Assembly: GCA_018659505.1 (NCBI GenBank)
Contig: JABJMI010000915.1
Span: 1 to 6,032, forward strand
Length of the DNA stretch: 6,032 nucleotides
DNA from: Planctomicrobium sp.
Lineage (GTDB): Bacteria > Planctomycetota > Planctomycetia > Planctomycetales > Planctomycetaceae
Reading direction: 5' to 3'
The number at the start of each line of letters is the position of its first letter. Positions within the stretch are counted from its first letter, which is position 1. A model generated the notes under the pieces. It did not search any database. It saw only the letters and a program-made list of their open reading frames with translations, and was not told the DNA's origin. A program made the position numbers and the translations under genes. This document shows positions 1 through 5,400 of the stretch, in pieces.

Positions 1-63
1 CCTCAGAGTCCAGATCCACAACCTCAGAATCCTGATCTGAAGGAGTACATGAAACCAAAGTAA
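1..63 (+). CDS. C-terminal end of an unidentified protein (5' part outside the window)
   Basis: Frame 1 is open from the first base to a TAA at 61-63 and gives the last 20 residues of a protein. The tail is rich in proline and glutamine, with a PQxPD pattern occurring twice seven residues apart (PQSPD, then PQNPD), and ends in the basic stretch KEYMKPK. A low-complexity Pro/Gln tail of this kind is common at the end of a disordered C-terminus, but nothing identifies the family. No rho-independent terminator follows the stop. The open frame is short enough to be chance, so this is a tentative call. Confidence 0.4.
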   Translation, partial: PQSPDPQPQNPDLKEYMKPK

Positions 64-255
64 AAACAAGAAGGAAGGGGGTCAAACGGAGAAGCTGCAT
101 GGGTGATCACCTATCGCAAAACACAAAGAACATTCATCGAGTCTGCTAATTCGACGACTAGCAATAGCTGAAAGTTCCATCTTTTTGAATCTAAAATCAA
201 CCTGAGTGTATCCACAGCCCACGATCCGAAAAGTGACTCCGGTGAGTGGGCGAGT
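64..255. other. Intergenic stretch with no recognised gene
   Basis: Between the tail at 1-63 and the decayed fragment starting near 256 I find no plausible coding frame, no terminator with a T-run and no convincing promoter. The only local structure is the 10-base palindrome GGTGATCACC near 101-110. The right edge (about 232-258) is rich in GTGA words, resembling in style the nuoI-nuoA gap near 5321-5365. Confidence 0.5.
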
Positions 256-405
256 GAAGAATCAGTTGTGAAATTTGAAGATCAGGTCAATGACTTATTC
301 TTCTTCCGGGATTCGGGAGTAGATGGTGATGGTGTCTTTTACGTCTGCGAAGCCAGCGCTGAGAACTTCAATGAGGATGACGCTCTGGATAAAGAACTTC
401 CTCAT
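256..405 (-). pseudogene. Decayed 3' fragment of a paralogue of the membrane protein at 3337-4272
   Basis: Positions 256-348 align without gaps to 3331-3423, the 3' end and stop of the 311-residue membrane protein gene. I count about 76 of 93 identical bases. On the minus strand the shared frame continues to about 384, where only protein-level similarity remains (ILIEV against ILVRV). The fragment reads ADVKDTITIYSRIPEEE where the intact gene reads ADVKDTITVYSRILDEE. A TAA at 295-297 then replaces the CAA glutamine codon, and the remaining ten codons still resemble the intact C-terminus down to the same TGA position (262-264). No N-terminal part, membrane helix or linker is present. An ATG at 403-405 would give a 36-residue peptide, but I read this as a remnant and not a working gene. 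Confidence 0.75.
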
Positions 406-415
406 TGAAGAACTC
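361..415. repeat. Inverted repeat downstream of the SulP gene
   Basis: The left arm at 361-377 and right arm at 399-415 are reverse complements at 15 of 17 positions: 12 consecutive pairs (CTTCAATGAGGA with its complement), two mismatches, then three more pairs. The loop is 21 bases. It begins 17 bases past the stop of the minus-strand transporter gene, so it could fold in the 3' end of that mRNA. No T-run follows on the minus strand, so it is not a standard intrinsic terminator; a role in protecting the 3' end or in rho-type termination is possible but unproven. Confidence 0.5.
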
Positions 416-431
416 AGCTTTGAGAATTCAA

Positions 432-2159
432 TCAAACGGACGCTCCAGTCAAGTCAGATTTTTTGAGTTCGAGTTCTTTCACTCGGTCGGCTGACGCTTC
501 GAAGGTTTCGAAGCAGTTCTCTTTGCCGACCTTCTCAATGATTTTGAGTTTTTCAAGTCGAACGCGCACTTCGGGGCGCATTCCGGTGATCAAAACATGA
601 GCTCCGTGAGATTTCGCTTTCTCAACGATATCGTCAAGCAGGTAGGCTCCTGACATGTCAACCATCGGAACGTGCATCATACGGATGATCAGGTAGTCAA
701 AGTCTGACAACTCGGAAATTGTACGATACATAATGTCGGAGACACCAAAGAACATCGGACCTTCGAGACGTAACTTGAGCACACGTTCCTTAAGATCCGA
801 AGGCATCGTTTCTTCGCCGGGCCACTTGTACTCCAAATCATTCAGGGTGATCACTTCCTGTTCATACAAATTGCCCAGTTCATGAATCGCCCGGACAAAG
901 GCAATGGTGATTCCAACTCCCATGGCGACCAAGAGGTCGACCGAAATCGTCAAGCCGAGAACTGCCCAAAAGCAGATCGCATCTGCAATAGGAAGGCGGT
1001 GCAATACTGGCAGAACGCGATAATCGATAATGTCAATTCCTACCTTCAATAGAATTCCAGCCAGGCAAGCCATCGGGATATGCGAAGCCAGTGGAGCCAA
1101 ACCGAGCATCAATGCCAACAAGACGACACCATGTGTGATCGATGCAAGTCCGGTGCGGCCTCCGCATTTAATGTTCGCGACGGTACGCATCGTCGCCGTT
1201 GCGGTGGTCACTCCCCCGACAAGACCACACATGAGATTTGCGACCCCCTGGCCGAAAATTTCTTGATCGCTGTGATGTCGATCATCGGTCATATTATCTG
1301 CGACCAGGCAGGTCAGAAGTGAGTCAAAAACACATAACCCCGCGAGGGCAAAAGCGGGTCCAATCATCTCGTTAAAGCGAGTCGTTAACAAACCTAGGTC
1401 CGGTAAATGAATTTGCGGAAGACCTGTCGGCATTGCTCCGATATAGGCGATGTCGAACCCTCCGAAGTATGCGATTGAAGTCCCGACAATTAATCCCATG
1501 AGAGGACCAGGCAGCCACTTCACTGGAGCAAAACGAGGCCAAAGCAGAATGGTCAGGAACGTCGAAACTGAAACGATGAGTGCTTGTGGATTTTCGTGCA
1601 GAACGTCATATGGAATCTGTTTGATGGCCTCAATAACAGACGATGGTGTTGCGAAACCCAGCATGGGAGGGATCTCTAATAAAATAATGATCGCACCGAT
1701 TCCGCACATAAATCCGGAAACCGCTGAGTAAGGGACGTAGTAAATGAATCGTCCAACTTTCAAGAACGCAAGTAGGACGCAAATGACTCCACTGAGGAAA
1801 ATCAGCGTAAAGATGAACTTTGCATCTGGAGCTCCATTCGCCAACCGAGTCATTTCGACAATCGCTGCCAACTGAACGACCTTCGGTCCGGTCGGCCCAC
1901 TCATTCCCACTTTGGAACCGCCAAAGATTCCGACAAAAAGTCCACCACAGATCGCTGCCCACATCCCGGCTTCAGGACCAAGTCCGGAGGCGACACCAAA
2001 TGCCAATGCGAGAGGTAATGCGATGACGGCAACGGTCAAACCAGCTAACAAATCGTTACTGACATTGGTCCCCATCACGCGAACATTGGGCCACGGATTA
2101 AATGTCCGCGCGTAGTCTTGAAGCCACTTCCAACCCTGTTTTATCGACGAGTCATTCAT
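432..2159 (-). CDS. SulP (SLC26-type) inorganic anion transporter with STAS domain
   Basis: The gene encodes a 575-residue inner-membrane transporter, the usual length for bacterial SulP proteins. Family members move sulfate, bicarbonate or other anions, usually with Na+ or H+; the sequence does not show which. After a cytosolic N-terminus, the first helix pair starts near residue 37 (DLLAGLTVAVIALPLALAFG). The family's conserved GPTGPK stretch is at 88-93, and the signature region VADNMTDDRHHSDQE at 286-300 is followed by GGRTG at 333-337. Hydrophobic segments run to about residue 425. The STAS domain spans about 456-562, with D501-M-S503-G504 at the position matching the phosphorylated serine of SpoIIAA-like proteins, so regulation through this domain is conceivable. 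The ATG start is preceded by AGGAA about ten bases upstream, the best ribosome site in the window. No carbonic anhydrase or sulfate assimilation gene lies nearby to settle the substrate. Confidence 0.93.
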   Translation of the reverse strand: MNDSSIKQGWKWLQDYARTFNPWPNVRVMGTNVSNDLLAGLTVAVIALPLALAFGVASGLGPEAGMWAAICGGLFVGIFGGSKVGMSGPTGPKVVQLAAIVEMTRLANGAPDAKFIFTLIFLSGVICVLLAFLKVGRFIYYVPYSAVSGFMCGIGAIIILLEIPPMLGFATPSSVIEAIKQIPYDVLHENPQALIVSVSTFLTILLWPRFAPVKWLPGPLMGLIVGTSIAYFGGFDIAYIGAMPTGLPQIHLPDLGLLTTRFNEMIGPAFALAGLCVFDSLLTCLVADNMTDDRHHSDQEIFGQGVANLMCGLVGGVTTATATMRTVANIKCGGRTGLASITHGVVLLALMLGLAPLASHIPMACLAGILLKVGIDIIDYRVLPVLHRLPIADAICFWAVLGLTISVDLLVAMGVGITIAFVRAIHELGNLYEQEVITLNDLEYKWPGEETMPSDLKERVLKLRLEGPMFFGVSDIMYRTISELSDFDYLIIRMMHVPMVDMSGAYLLDDIVEKAKSHGAHVLITGMRPEVRVRLEKLKIIEKVGKENCFETFEASADRVKELELKKSDLTGASV

Positions 2160-2489
2160 ATTATCAAAGTTCCTACCTGCATGGTCGTGACCCTCTCCTG
2201 AGTTGATTCAGGAAGTCGACAGACGCAGCAGTGATGTGTGTGAAAAGAGAAGAAAATCAGGGAGAGAAACAACCTGACTTCTGGTTGAGCAAATCCAAAA
2301 TTGTTCTTAACAGTTCTGTCTCGTGGCGCCAGATTTTCAACTTATGAAAAGAGGCTTCACAGACAATTGAAGCATTGAAAATGCTCTGAAAGAACACAAA
2401 CAGCGATTGAGCATCAAACAGCGGCGCGCGCTACGTGCGTAGCACCATCATGTTTTACTGTCTGGCAGATCGCTGAGCTGATTGTGAAA
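2160..2489. other. Spacer between the secreted orphan gene and the SulP gene
   Basis: This 330-base stretch has no plausible gene. It must hold the SulP 5' leader (2160 to about 2200 on the minus strand) and perhaps its promoter, but I see no clear -35/-10 pair. Two short perfect hairpins are present: AGCATT/AATGCT at 2371-2385 with a 3-base loop, and GCTACG/CGTAGC at 2430-2443 with a 2-base loop, the latter in a GC-rich patch beginning at 2421. Neither has a T-run on either strand, so neither is a convincing intrinsic terminator for the upstream gene ending at 2490. Confidence 0.5.
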
Positions 2490-2804
2490 TCAAGCCGGGG
2501 GAGCCCGTGCGTGGTCAACGTAGAAGTAAGCCACATTCAAGAGGTCGTTCGGAACTTCGTTGCAACCGATAAACGTCAGTTGCAAATCTCCAAGCCCAAA
2601 GACCAACACGCGGTTAAAGAGAACCTCGGTGTCTTCTAACTCAATTTTTGACTCAACATCATCTTCTTCCGGTCCATTGAGTGGTTGCTCAGAAATCGGA
2701 GAATTCGAGTCACCAAGCAAAGTGCCGAGAAGAGGAGCCGCAGGGGTTACTCCAATAAGTAATGCCAAGAGTGGCAGTAGAACGATATTGCGGCAAAATT
2801 GCAT
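2490..2804 (-). CDS. Small secreted protein of unknown function
   Basis: The ATG at 2802-2804 gives a 104-residue protein. Its first 25 or so residues form a typical Sec signal peptide: a short basic start (MQFCRN), a hydrophobic core (IVLLPLLALLIGV) and a possible cleavage site after A22 or A23 in TPAAP. The mature part has a Ser/Pro segment, an acidic stretch at about 46-60 (EEDDVESKIELED) and a hydrophobic C-terminal half with one cysteine (C81). The cysteine at position 4 is not in a lipobox. A longer frame from a TTG at 2886-2888 exists, but that TTG lies inside a perfect -35 hexamer and the extra 28 residues would bury the signal peptide, so I prefer the ATG. No strong Shine-Dalgarno site precedes it. 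I do not recognise the family; it may be lineage-specific. Confidence 0.6.
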   Translation of the reverse strand: MQFCRNIVLLPLLALLIGVTPAAPLLGTLLGDSNSPISEQPLNGPEEDDVESKIELEDTEVLFNRVLVFGLGDLQLTFIGCNEVPNDLLNVAYFYVDHARAPPA

Positions 2805-2849
2805 ATCACCAAATCCGAAGGAACGCAGATCGGGAAACACGAGCTGTCT

Positions 2850-2871
2850 GCGAGATAAAAAACTATCTTGC
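2850..2871. promoter_or_regulatory. Dyad symmetry overlapping the candidate -10 box
   Basis: Two 8-base arms, 2850-2857 (GCGAGATA) and 2864-2871 (TATCTTGC), are reverse complements at 7 of 8 positions with a 6-base AT spacer. The right arm overlaps the -10 element and the left arm lies at the expected transcription start. This is where a repressor operator would sit; it could equally be a chance or RNA-level hairpin. Confidence 0.3.
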
Positions 2872-2888
2872 GAGAGAACGTGTGTCAA
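2860..2888 (-). promoter_or_regulatory. Candidate sigma-70-type promoter of the small secreted protein gene
   Basis: On the minus strand a perfect TTGACA (2883-2888) is followed after exactly 17 bases by TAGTTT (2860-2865), a weak match to the -10 box. Transcription would start near 2853, giving a leader of about 49 bases to the ATG at 2804. The strong -35 and ideal spacing support the call, while the poor -10 lowers confidence. Confidence 0.45.
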
Positions 2889-3336
2889 GAATGAAAAATG
2901 ACCAGCACGATTAGCGACCCACTGTGAGCTCCTGTGGGAATTCCTTTTCGAAATTGAACATGCTTGCCCTACTCCGCGAATTCCAGAGTCTCTACTTCAG
3001 AAAATCAGCTCGTATGAATCGCACCATACAATCAATGTCCCGCAACGCTGAGAGGAGTCCTTTAACGGCACTCGAATAGTAACTGTCTAATTCAGTAACC
3101 TGATTGCCTAAATCGAGGAATATCAACTTCAGGCTCGGGGCTTGTGAGACTTGATTGCCGTCCTTCAGAAAGTATGAAGCACGCAGAGCCGCAGAGAGCA
3201 CAGAGTTTTTAATTTTTCCTCTGCGAACCCTGCGGCTCTGCGTGAGATTTATTTTCACTTCATCCAAGCACTTTGACTCACTCGCGAACGCTGCGTGCTT
3301 GTAAGGGAGATGATTTCCACGCTACTGCCTGAGGAT
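2889..3336. other. Gene-free stretch carrying a palindromic repeat
   Basis: Apart from the repeat at 3180-3244, I see no gene here. A 91-codon minus-strand frame (2992-3267) starts with TTG, runs straight through the repeat, so that its residues around 10-32 are the translated repeat, and has no ribosome site. I do not call it. The part at 2889-3175 shows only a minor 5-bp stem (CCCAC/GTGGG, near 2928-2948). Confidence 0.5.
3180..3244. repeat. Imperfect palindromic repeat (REP/MITE-like)
   Basis: Arms of 15 bases at 3180-3194 (CACGCAGAGCCGCAG) and 3230-3244 are perfect reverse complements. After about five unpaired bases, pairing resumes in an inner stem made of CAGAG near 3201-3205 and CTCTG near 3220-3224, closing on an AT-rich loop (TTTTTAATTTTT). 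The element is compact, lies outside genes and has the CGCAGAG word composition of dispersed palindromic elements that I recall from many bacterial genomes, including planctomycetes; that resemblance is from memory. A further inverted copy of one edge (CTGCGTGCT at 3291-3299, matching 3178-3186) lies just outside. There is no transposase and no evident target-site duplication. Confidence 0.7.
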
Positions 3337-4272
3337 TCAGTTGCGGGATTTGAAGGTCAAATAGATGACTTGTTCTTCATCCAGTATTCGGGAGTAGACG
3401 GTGATTGTGTCTTTCACGTCTGCCTCACCTGCCCCTTTGACTCTCACTAGAATCTCTGCTGTTCCATTGATCACCGGCATACGCGTATTTGAATACGCTT
3501 TCATTAATTTACCATTCCCGCGAAAAAAGTATGTCTCTTCTGGTATATCTAACCTGTAGCCATCCGTGCCAATAACGCTACCGCTGAAATCAGAAAGCCT
3601 AACAAACTTTTTGTTATCAGGGACTTTAACGCGAATGACGATAGAGTATTTTTGGTAAACTCTAGGAGCTTCACCAGGTGTGCCATGTCTTACTTGTCCA
3701 TCAGCAAGCGTGCCATCGAGTATTGGCCAGTTCCAGACTGAGAAGTTTCCCGCTCGGACGGCATTCTCCGGTTCTGCAACGCGACCGCCACCTAAGGCAC
3801 CACCGCTGCCGGTTCCCTCGCCCTCACCTTTAATCGACGTGGTCTCAGCGACTTTGAGTTGCGGAATAAATTCCTGCAGCGAGCTTGTGGGGTCGAAGAG
3901 TTTTGTTTCTAGCTTCTCTGCCGAACTCGCAGCCTCGGGTGTAGCGACAATCGTGTCGAGCGGAGCATCGTATATGACCTGTTCGTCGGTCGCATTATCA
4001 ACCAGCGTCGTGAAGCCCTCTTCATTTTCATAAGACCTGATGACGGGGACTGCCAGAATCATCAACACCACGATATGCACAACAAAAGAGATCGCGTAGC
4101 CGGCTCCTTCATTACCATTGAATTGGTCAACAGTTTGCTGCCACCAACCAGGTTGTTCTTCTAAAACGGGAGGCTGTGTTGTTGATGGTGAAGAACCTTT
4201 GGCAGTCCGCCCTCCTGTAACGTCTGGACGACGTTTTGTTAAAACTGGTCGAACTTGTTGACTCGTTGCCAT
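3337..4272 (-). CDS. Single-pass membrane protein with glycine-rich linker and periplasmic C-terminal domain, function unknown
   Basis: The protein has 311 residues. Residues 1-57 are polar, basic and Pro/Ser/Thr-rich, with the motif GWWQQTVDQFNGNEG just before the membrane. One helix follows at about 58-79 (AISFVVHIVVLMILAVPVI). The region after it is acidic and flexible to about 148, then comes a Gly-rich linker at 149-163 (GEGEGTGSGGALGGG). A C-terminal domain of alternating polar and hydrophobic residues, likely beta-rich, spans about 175-311. By the positive-inside rule the C-terminal domain lies outside the cytoplasm. The layout loosely recalls TonB-like or other envelope-spanning proteins, but I see no TonB box partner, enzyme motif or binding site. 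The ATG at 4270-4272 has no Shine-Dalgarno site. A decayed relative of its 3' end lies at 256-405. Confidence 0.8.
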   Translation of the reverse strand: MATSQQVRPVLTKRRPDVTGGRTAKGSSPSTTQPPVLEEQPGWWQQTVDQFNGNEGAGYAISFVVHIVVLMILAVPVIRSYENEEGFTTLVDNATDEQVIYDAPLDTIVATPEAASSAEKLETKLFDPTSSLQEFIPQLKVAETTSIKGEGEGTGSGGALGGGRVAEPENAVRAGNFSVWNWPILDGTLADGQVRHGTPGEAPRVYQKYSIVIRVKVPDNKKFVRLSDFSGSVIGTDGYRLDIPEETYFFRGNGKLMKAYSNTRMPVINGTAEILVRVKGAGEADVKDTITVYSRILDEEQVIYLTFKSRN

Positions 4273-4302
4273 GACTTCACGAGTAAAGGAGGTGAAAAGG
4301 TT

Positions 4303-4331
4303 ATTATCTCTAGCTGTTCCCGTTCTGACAA
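4303..4331 (-). promoter_or_regulatory. Candidate sigma-70-type promoter of the membrane protein gene
   Basis: On the minus strand TTGTCA (4326-4331) and GATAAT (4303-4308) are separated by 17 bases, each differing from consensus at one position. Transcription would start near 4296, leaving a short leader of about 24 bases before the ATG at 4272. This is the best promoter match in the window. Confidence 0.6.
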
Positions 4332-4495
4332 CAGCGAATGCTTATTTCATATCATCGTCGACTTGTGTGTAGAATTCTTACTGAATTAGAAACGGTAACG
4401 AAAAGGATTTATCAACAGGATTGAAATTGCTAATTGAGGCGAATTTGGAGCAATTTCCTCAAGTATAACAGTTACAAGCATTTGTGTTCCGCGAG

Positions 4496-4528
4496 GTTTT
4501 GCCGGACACTTAAAGTGTCCGGCAAAAC
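4496..4528. repeat. Perfect 33-base palindrome with 16-bp arms
   Basis: The left arm GTTTTGCCGGACACTT (4496-4511) and right arm AAGTGTCCGGCAAAAC (4513-4528) are exact reverse complements around a single A at 4512. The T-run precedes and the A-run follows the GC stem on both strands, the opposite of an intrinsic terminator, so termination is unlikely. It could be a dispersed palindromic repeat, a protein-binding site or a cruciform-forming site. It lies about 100 bases upstream of the candidate nuoI promoter. Confidence 0.8.
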
Positions 4529-4626
4529 AGCATTGTTTCAATCTGAAGAAGATTTGTTGCAGCCACGTAGAATAGACGAATCATTCCCGATCAAGGGAAT
4601 ACGTTTATGCCACTCTTCAGGCACGG

Positions 4627-4654
4627 TTGCGAGTGCGGGCAATCGATCTATAAT
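4627..4654 (+). promoter_or_regulatory. Candidate promoter of nuoI
   Basis: A perfect TATAAT at 4649-4654 is preceded after 16 bases by TTGCGA (4627-4632), four of six matches to the -35 box. Transcription would start near 4661, giving a leader of about 87 bases to the nuoI ATG. A perfect TTGACA at 4657-4662 lies just downstream, but no -10 box stands at the right distance from it. Confidence 0.45.
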
Positions 4655-4747
4655 GCTTGACAGTCTTGAGTTTGCGACAATCGCTGCGCAAACTTTGAAC
4701 AATTTGTTTTTAGTATTCCGTCGAACCGCCAGACTTGTGACAACACC

Positions 4748-5302
4748 ATGCTGAACTGGTTTCGAAATGTGTGGGACGCCGTTTCCACAGTTTTAAGAGG
4801 GATGTGGATCACGCTCCGAACCATGGGAGCGACCTACGACCGCAAAGCCTTCGCCCAAATCTACGAATATCCGGAGACGCCTGTCCCGGTTAAAGCCCGC
4901 TATCGTGGGTTTCATCGTTTCGATCTCACGACCTGTATTGGCTGTGAAAAGTGTGCCGTTGCCTGCCCGGTTGACTGTATCTACATCGAAAAAGAGAAAA
5001 GCCCGGTCGGGAAAGGTTTCCGCATCGAAGGCTTTACGATCGATTACACCAAGTGCATGTTCTGTGCATTATGCGTTGAGCCATGCCCTGTTGACTGCAT
5101 CTTCATGGGGTCGAATCACGATCTGAGTTGCTATAGCCGAGACGGTTGTGTCGTCGACTTCGCTAAGATGCCATTAGAAACAGCATGGGGACAAGCAACC
5201 TTGAATCCGACATCCGTCGCAGAATCAAAAGTTCTGTACGAGCCGGTTTGGTATAAAGGTGAACCTAGCCCGTTCGAATATGCTGAAGCAGAATCAGAGT
5301 AA
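4748..5302 (+). CDS. nuoI: NADH-quinone oxidoreductase subunit I (NuoI), two [4Fe-4S] clusters
   Basis: NuoI passes electrons through clusters N6a and N6b in the peripheral arm of complex I toward the quinone, working at the cytoplasmic face of the inner membrane. The 184-residue protein has the expected two ferredoxin-type motifs: C63-xx-C66-xx-C69-xxx-C73-P with C77, and C103-xx-C106-xx-C109-xxx-C113-P with C117, which is a full ligand set. The amphipathic N-terminus ([20 protein letters not shown]), YPETP at 41-45 and the [10 protein letters not shown] block at about 124-133 also fit the family. Length is normal. The ATG at 4748 has no Shine-Dalgarno site. It is followed by nuoA on the same strand after 98 bases. 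In the common nuoA-N order these two genes are far apart, so the cluster here is rearranged. Confidence 0.95.
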   Translation: MLNWFRNVWDAVSTVLRGMWITLRTMGATYDRKAFAQIYEYPETPVPVKARYRGFHRFDLTTCIGCEKCAVACPVDCIYIEKEKSPVGKGFRIEGFTIDYTKCMFCALCVEPCPVDCIFMGSNHDLSCYSRDGCVVDFAKMPLETAWGQATLNPTSVAESKVLYEPVWYKGEPSPFEYAEAESE

Positions 5303-5400
5303 ACAATTACAAAACCAACAGTGACGTGTTGGTGAGTGAGATGTTGAAGAGTGACGGATAGGTGACTCTCAACTCTAAACCCTCAACTCTAAACTTTTCC
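5303..5400 (+). repeat. nuoI-nuoA gap with tandem 13-base repeat and GTGA-rich tract
   Basis: CTCAACTCTAAAC occurs at 5368-5380 and again at 5382-5394, a 14-base period ending six bases before the nuoA ATG. Upstream of it, 5321-5365 is rich in GTGA words. A 7-bp stem (ACCAACA at 5314-5320, TGTTGGT at 5327-5333) has a 6-base loop and no T-run, so I do not call it a terminator. The repeats occupy the place where a Shine-Dalgarno site would be expected, and none is seen. Confidence 0.65.

Larger units (their letters stand above)
4273..4747. other. Divergent spacer between the membrane protein gene and nuoI
   Basis: This 475-base region separates two divergently read genes and holds a promoter candidate for each (4303-4331 minus, 4627-4654 plus) and a perfect palindrome (4496-4528). 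A plus-strand frame at 4434-4754 starts with TTG, crosses the palindrome and overlaps the start of nuoI. It has no ribosome site and no family features, so I treat it as non-coding. A minor hairpin, ATTCCC/GGGAAT, sits at 4583-4600. Confidence 0.55.

Noticed and set aside
295..405. 36-residue peptide from the ATG at 403-405, with a slightly hydrophobic start
   Set aside because: Its sequence is explained by decay of the paralogue of the 3337-4272 gene; the C-terminus is created by the nonsense change.
2805..2888. 28-residue N-terminal extension of the small secreted protein from a TTG at 2886-2888
   Set aside because: The TTG is part of a perfect -35 hexamer and the extension would place the signal peptide internally.
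2992..3267. 91-codon minus-strand open frame
   Set aside because: It starts with TTG, has no ribosome site, and a large part is simply the translated palindromic repeat; the remainder shows no family features.
4496..4528. Intrinsic terminator
   Set aside because: The T-run precedes the stem and the A-run follows it on both strands, the reverse of a terminator, and divergent genes leave nothing to terminate here.
4434..4754. 106-codon plus-strand open frame upstream of nuoI
   Set aside because: TTG start, no ribosome site, runs through a perfect palindrome and the candidate nuoI promoter, and overlaps the nuoI start.
5362..5400. GTG start for nuoA adding 13 residues
   Set aside because: The extra residues come from the tandem repeat, and the ATG at 5401 matches the usual NuoA N-terminus just before helix 1.
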